A DNA stretch of 64,000 nt from Cryobacterium sp. Y11 (GTDB lineage: Bacteria > Actinomycetota > Actinomycetes > Actinomycetales > Microbacteriaceae), in the NCBI RefSeq assembly GCF_002929535.1, contig NZ_PJJO01000054.1, positions 124,001 to 188,000 on the forward strand. Reading direction: 5' to 3'. Below, piece after piece: positions 60,547 through 64,000 of this stretch; positions within the stretch are counted from its first letter, which is position 1, and every line of letters begins with the position of its first letter. A program made the position numbers and the translations under genes. The notes below the pieces were generated by a model. That model saw only the letters and a program-made list of their open reading frames with translations. It was not told the origin of the DNA and did not search any database.

Positions 60547-61926
60547 TTATTCCAGCGGGTAGGCGAGGGCGTTCTGGCAGATGCCGAGCGTCACCCGGTC
60601 ACCAAGGCGGGGCAGGTCTGGCGCGGCGATGCGCGCGCGCACCACCGTTTTCTCCGCGTCAGCGAGGGCGAAAGTGACCAGGGCATCGTGGCCGGCGTAG
60701 GCGATGGCGGTGGCGACGGCATCCGTTGTTGGCTGGGCCGAACCCTTCGCGCCCAGGGTCAGCCATTCGGGGCGGAGCAGCACGCCCACACCCGTTCCGT
60801 CGGCGGGAGCGGATGCTGCACCGGCAGGCTGCGCGCCCATCCAGTCCGCCGCGAGCGAGCCGAGGGCGCACTCGACCCGGCCGCCGCGCCAGACTCCGTC
60901 GAGCTCGACGGTATCACCGACGAAACCGGCGACCCAGGGGTCGACCGGGCGCTCGTAGACATCCGCTGGGGTGCCGAATTGCAAAATCTTCCCGCCGCGC
61001 ATCACGGCGACGAAGTCGGCGAGGGAGAGTGCCTCTTCCTGGTCGTGCGTCACGAGCAGGCTCGTGTTGCGCTGGCCGCGCAGCAGGGCGGCGACCTCGG
61101 TGCGGAGGGCCGAGCGCAGCAGTGGATCGAGGGCAGCGAAGGGTTCGTCGAGCAGCATGAGGTCGGGCCGCGGAGCGAGCGCCCGGGCCAGCGAAACGCG
61201 TTGGGCCTGACCGCCGGAGAGCTGCGCGGGGGCGCGATCGACCAATTCGGACAGGCCCACCAGGCTGGCGAGCTCCGCGATGCGGTCCGCTCGGCTGTTC
61301 TGGCGGCCACGGTCGCCACTCGCGGGCACAGCGGTACGGCGGGTCTCGTGCAACACAGTGGCGGCGCGGGGGTTCGCGGCAAGCGCCGTGCCGGCAACGG
61401 AACCCGCCTGCACGGGCGCTGCGCCCGGGCGGCTCGCCAGCAGCGCCACAGCCACAGGGCTCGTCGGCGCAGTTTCGAGGGAGCTCCCCCGCACCCGCGC
61501 CGCACCGCGGCGAGCGGCGCGCCCGCGGCGGGTGAGTCCGGCGAGCAGTCCAGACACTCCCCCCGGGGCCTCGCCGGGCTCGCAGTACAAATCGTCGCTC
61601 TGCCGTGAGCGTGGCAACCCGAACCCGATGTTCTCACCGACCGTGAGGTGCGGAAACAGCGAGGCATCCTGCGGAACCCAGCCCATGCCGCGTTTCTCCG
61701 GCGCGCGTTGCACGCCCGGTCCGGTGACGAGGCGTCCACCAACGGTGATGGTGCCGGAGGTGACCGGCAACAGACCCGCGACCGCGCGCAGGAGGGTGGT
61801 CTTGCCGCATCCGCTCGGGCCGAGAACGGCCACCAGCGAACCGCGCGGAATGTGCAGATTTACGTCGTCGAGCACCCGCGTGTCACCGTACGCGACGCGG
61901 AGCGCCTCGATTGTTACCCAACCCAC
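60547..61926 (-). CDS. Ferric-iron-type ABC transporter ATP-binding protein with a large insertion
   Basis: A 459-residue FbpC/AfuC-like ATPase. Walker A is GPSGCGKTT and the Q-loop GMGWVPQDASLFPHLTVGEN. After FGLPRS (about residue 107) an Ala/Arg/Gly-rich stretch of roughly 100 residues interrupts the helical domain before RIAELASLVGLSELVDRAPA, the LSGGQ signature (236-240) and Walker B LMLLDEPFAALDP. A TOBE-like domain ends the protein. Family members of about 350 residues lack the insertion. The GTG start overlaps the permease stop by one base. Iron is inferred from family; thiamine or putrescine transporters look similar. Confidence 0.87.
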   Translation of the reverse strand: MGWVTIEALRVAYGDTRVLDDVNLHIPRGSLVAVLGPSGCGKTTLLRAVAGLLPVTSGTITVGGRLVTGPGVQRAPEKRGMGWVPQDASLFPHLTVGENIGFGLPRSRQSDDLYCEPGEAPGGVSGLLAGLTRRGRAARRGAARVRGSSLETAPTSPVAVALLASRPGAAPVQAGSVAGTALAANPRAATVLHETRRTAVPASGDRGRQNSRADRIAELASLVGLSELVDRAPAQLSGGQAQRVSLARALAPRPDLMLLDEPFAALDPLLRSALRTEVAALLRGQRNTSLLVTHDQEEALSLADFVAVMRGGKILQFGTPADVYERPVDPWVAGFVGDTVELDGVWRGGRVECALGSLAADWMGAQPAGAASAPADGTGVGVLLRPEWLTLGAKGSAQPTTDAVATAIAYAGHDALVTFALADAEKTVVRARIAAPDLPRLGDRVTLGICQNALAYPLE

Positions 61927-63488
61927 TAGTTCTCCTTTGCTGTGCCGCGGATGCCCGATAGCAGCACCGCGGGCACCATCGCCACGAGCACGAGCGCCGC
62001 AGCGTACGGCGCCGCTGCACCGAATTCAAACAGGGCCGTGCGACTCCACAACTCGGTCGCGAGCGTCGACACGCCCGTCGGCCGCAGCAGCAGCGTCGCC
62101 GGCAATTCTTTCATGGCCGAGATGGCAACGAGCAGTGCGCCGATCGCAATGCCGGGCAGGGCGAGGCGCGCGGTGACTCGCCACCAGGTCTGAAACGGGG
62201 ATAGACCGAGCATGCGCGAGACGTCGCCGAGGCTCGCCGGCACGGCCGCGATGCCGCTGCGCACGCTGCCGATGGCGCGTGGCATGAACAAGACGACATA
62301 GGCGAAGACCAGCACGATCGACGTTTGGTAGAACATCGGAACGGCGGCCAGCGCAAAGAATACGAGCGAGAGGCCCACGACAATGCCGGGCAGGGCGTGG
62401 CCGAGAAAGCCGACGGCTTCGATCATGGCGACCAGTCTCCCCGTGTATCGGGCCGCGAGGGCGGCGATCGGCAAGGCCACGAGCACGGCGACCACTGCGG
62501 CGACGAGGGCGAGTCCGAGGGTCGCACCGATCGCTTCCAACAGCCGGGGCACGTCGATGGCGCGCAGGGTTTCGGCCTCGAGCAGGCGACTGAGCAGTCC
62601 AACTACCGGAACCACGACCCCGGCGAGCGGCGCGGCGACGAGCAGACCGACATAGACGGCGCCGTATTTTCCGGGCGCGCGGGTCGGCATGGTGCTGCGA
62701 CCGGGAACGCTGGAGACCTGGCGGCGGCTTCGGCGTTCGCCAGCCACGACCACGAGCGCGAGCACGACCAGCACGAGGGCGAGCAGGGCGGCCTGGTTGC
62801 GGTCGAAACTCGCGCCGTAGGCGGCATTGATTCCCCAGGTGAGCGTCTGAAAACGCAGCATCGAGACCAGCCCGAAGTCGCTCAGCGAGTAGAGGCAGAC
62901 CAGCAGCGCCCCGGCGATCGCGGCCGGTCGAATTTGCGGCCAGGTCGCCGCAGTAAAGGCACGCAGCGGACCGCGCCCCAGCGTGCGGGCTACCGATTCC
63001 AGATCAGCGGATGCCCCCCGCAGCGCCGCCGCGACCGGCAGCGTCACGTAGGGGGTACAGACCATGGTCATGACGAACCAACTTGCCCAGAATCCGTTCA
63101 TGCTCGGAAACCAGACCAGCCAACCGTAAGCGGCGAGGTAGCTCGGCACCGCGAGTGGCAGCGCCGAGACCAGCAGTAGTGTGCGCTGGAATGGCAAGCG
63201 GATGCGGGTGAGAATCCAGGCGCAGATCGTGCCGAGCACGAGGCAGGACAGGGTGACGGCCGCTGCGAGCAGCACGGTGTTGATCGTGAGCTGCAGCACC
63301 CGGGGGCGCACCAGGGTGGCGAGCAGTTCGGTCAGGCCAGCCTCGGTCGTGCGCACGACGAGGTAAACCAGGGGAATGGCGGCCGTAGCAGCGCAGAGGG
63401 CGGCGAGCAGCACGAGCCAGGGCGGCGCGCCGAGGCGGCACCGCGCTGGCGCGGCGGGTTCTGTGGGCGGGATCAGCAGCTCGGTCAT
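61926..63488 (-). CDS. Ferric-iron-type ABC transporter permease (two-domain)
   Basis: A 520-residue permease with twelve membrane helices in two homologous halves, as in FbpB/SfuB. The EAA-like coupling loops are seen after each half: LESVARTLGRGPLRAFTAAT and LGDVSRMLGLSPFQTWWRVT. It is followed by the ATPase gene with a one-base overlap and preceded, across 201 bp, by the binding-protein gene. Confidence 0.9.
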   Translation of the reverse strand: MTELLIPPTEPAAPARCRLGAPPWLVLLAALCAATAAIPLVYLVVRTTEAGLTELLATLVRPRVLQLTINTVLLAAAVTLSCLVLGTICAWILTRIRLPFQRTLLLVSALPLAVPSYLAAYGWLVWFPSMNGFWASWFVMTMVCTPYVTLPVAAALRGASADLESVARTLGRGPLRAFTAATWPQIRPAAIAGALLVCLYSLSDFGLVSMLRFQTLTWGINAAYGASFDRNQAALLALVLVVLALVVVAGERRSRRQVSSVPGRSTMPTRAPGKYGAVYVGLLVAAPLAGVVVPVVGLLSRLLEAETLRAIDVPRLLEAIGATLGLALVAAVVAVLVALPIAALAARYTGRLVAMIEAVGFLGHALPGIVVGLSLVFFALAAVPMFYQTSIVLVFAYVVLFMPRAIGSVRSGIAAVPASLGDVSRMLGLSPFQTWWRVTARLALPGIAIGALLVAISAMKELPATLLLRPTGVSTLATELWSRTALFEFGAAAPYAAALVLVAMVPAVLLSGIRGTAKEN

Positions 63489-63612
63489 GCGAGCGGCCCG
63501 GCTTCTCGAGGAGCGACCAACGGCATGGTCAGGCGGGGCTGTGCGTGGCGGATGGGGCGATGAGCGGGGGTGGGCGCGCTAGCCCACGCCGGGGCATCCG
63601 CTTGTTGCGGTC

Positions 63613-63631
63613 GTCGCGTGCGGCACGCGAC
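63613..63631 (-). other. Short strong hairpin between binding-protein and permease genes
   Basis: GTCGCGTGC (63613-63621) and GCACGCGAC (63623-63631) are perfect inverted repeats with one base between. Lying 59 bp after the binding-protein stop, it may reduce read-through so that more binding protein than permease is made (inference). Confidence 0.5.
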
Positions 63632-63689
63632 AGAGGGTATGGCGCGGCTGCCGACCTGAGCCAACACCCGCGCCTTCACTGCTTCTATG

Positions 63690-64000
63690 TTAGATCAGGC
63701 CGTGCTTGCCGAGCAGGGCCTGGGTGTCTGCGAGGGTGTCAAGGTCGGCCAGGTCGAGGTCGGGGTTGACCAGTGACTCAAGCGCTGGCAGTCCAGCCGG
63801 GGCTTCGACGCCGGCCAAGAGCGGATACTCGTAGGTTTCGTCGACGAAGTACTGCTGCGCCTCGGCACCGATGAGGTAGTCGATGAACTCAAGGGCGTCG
63901 GCATCCTGGGCGGCGCCGGCGAGCAGGCCAGCGCCGGTGACGTTGACGATTGAGCCAGCGTCGCCAGCCTCCGGGTAGGAGAGCTGGGCGCGCATGTTGG
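63690..64000 (-). CDS. Ferric-iron ABC transporter substrate-binding protein, C-terminal part
   Basis: The last ~103 codons of a gene that continues past the right edge. GSIVNVTGAGLLAGAAQDAD, ALEFIDYLIGAEAQQYFVDE and TYEYPLLAGVEAP are typical of the C-terminal lobe of FutA/FbpA-type iron-binding proteins. With the permease and ATPase that follow on the same strand it completes a three-component importer. Confidence 0.85.
   Translation of the reverse strand, partial: NMRAQLSYPEAGDAGSIVNVTGAGLLAGAAQDADALEFIDYLIGAEAQQYFVDETYEYPLLAGVEAPAGLPALESLVNPDLDLADLDTLADTQALLGKHGLI

Noticed and set aside
1..64000. CRISPR arrays
   Set aside because: No series of regularly spaced direct repeats with unique spacers was found; the tandem repeats seen are 7-bp and 18-bp units without spacers.

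Overview
The window is high-GC DNA with short intergenic gaps, many four-base stop/start overlaps, GTG starts and the actinobacterial coproporphyrin-type heme pathway (chdC, cpfC, cgoX). It most resembles a chromosome segment of a Gram-positive actinobacterium, probably Microbacteriaceae. That placement rests on gene content and codon style, not on a marker gene. No rRNA, tRNA, CRISPR array, transposase or integrase gene was recognised.

Layout. 1-4804: housekeeping genes (thioesterase-like fragment, esterase, PEBP protein, tRNA hydroxylase trhO, a two-gene ABC exporter). 4916-23819: a catabolic island, visibly richer in A+T than its surroundings. It holds a CUT2-type sugar importer (binding protein, ATPase, two permeases) followed in the same transcription unit by a TIM-like and an RpiB-like isomerase; a fused E1alpha-beta plus E2 lipoyl dehydrogenase complex; a phosphofructokinase; a one-protein sensor kinase/response regulator; a class II aldolase, a HAD phosphatase, a dihydroxyacetone-kinase-type kinase and a VOC protein; and, past a decayed pepD gene, a lipoate-protein ligase family gene. 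24003-39035: the heme operon (hemL, hemB, hemD, hemC, cpfC, chdC, then cgoX, hemE and divergent hemA), interrupted by three small membrane-protein genes and a complete PstI/BsuBI-like type II restriction-modification pair. 39267-45952: an alcohol dehydrogenase, two broken genes, glyS, and a PadR regulator with two duplicated HAAS-type membrane proteins. 46059-48926: a Fur-boxed siderophore/heme-type ABC importer. 49092-55452: 3-hydroxyisobutyrate dehydrogenase, a beta-lactamase-fold hydrolase, an M13 peptidase and an AlbA/Schlafen-type regulator. 55710-64000: the pntA1-pntA2-pntB transhydrogenase, a MATE transporter and a ferric-iron ABC importer that runs off the right edge.

How the genes work together. 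The island looks like a self-contained regulon. Three long, very similar inverted repeats lie in front of the importer operon, the dehydrogenase operon and the aldolase-kinase operon, in the same orientation relative to each; a weaker copy precedes the phosphofructokinase. At the first two promoters the repeat is 23 bp from the same TATAGCGTTG -10-like element. The fused kinase/regulator encoded in the middle is the obvious candidate activator. The kinase + TIM-like + RpiB-like trio matches the known L-erythrulose route to D-erythrose 4-phosphate (LerK, LerI, DerI), but no polyol dehydrogenase is present and a lipoyl-dependent E1/E2 complex is, so the true substrate and route look new and are my main candidate for an undescribed system.

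Other themes are small repeat families (a 70-bp palindromic element in three copies; arm-arm-inverted-arm elements in several convergent gaps) and iron/heme economy: heme synthesis plus two iron-type importers, one under a Fur-like box.
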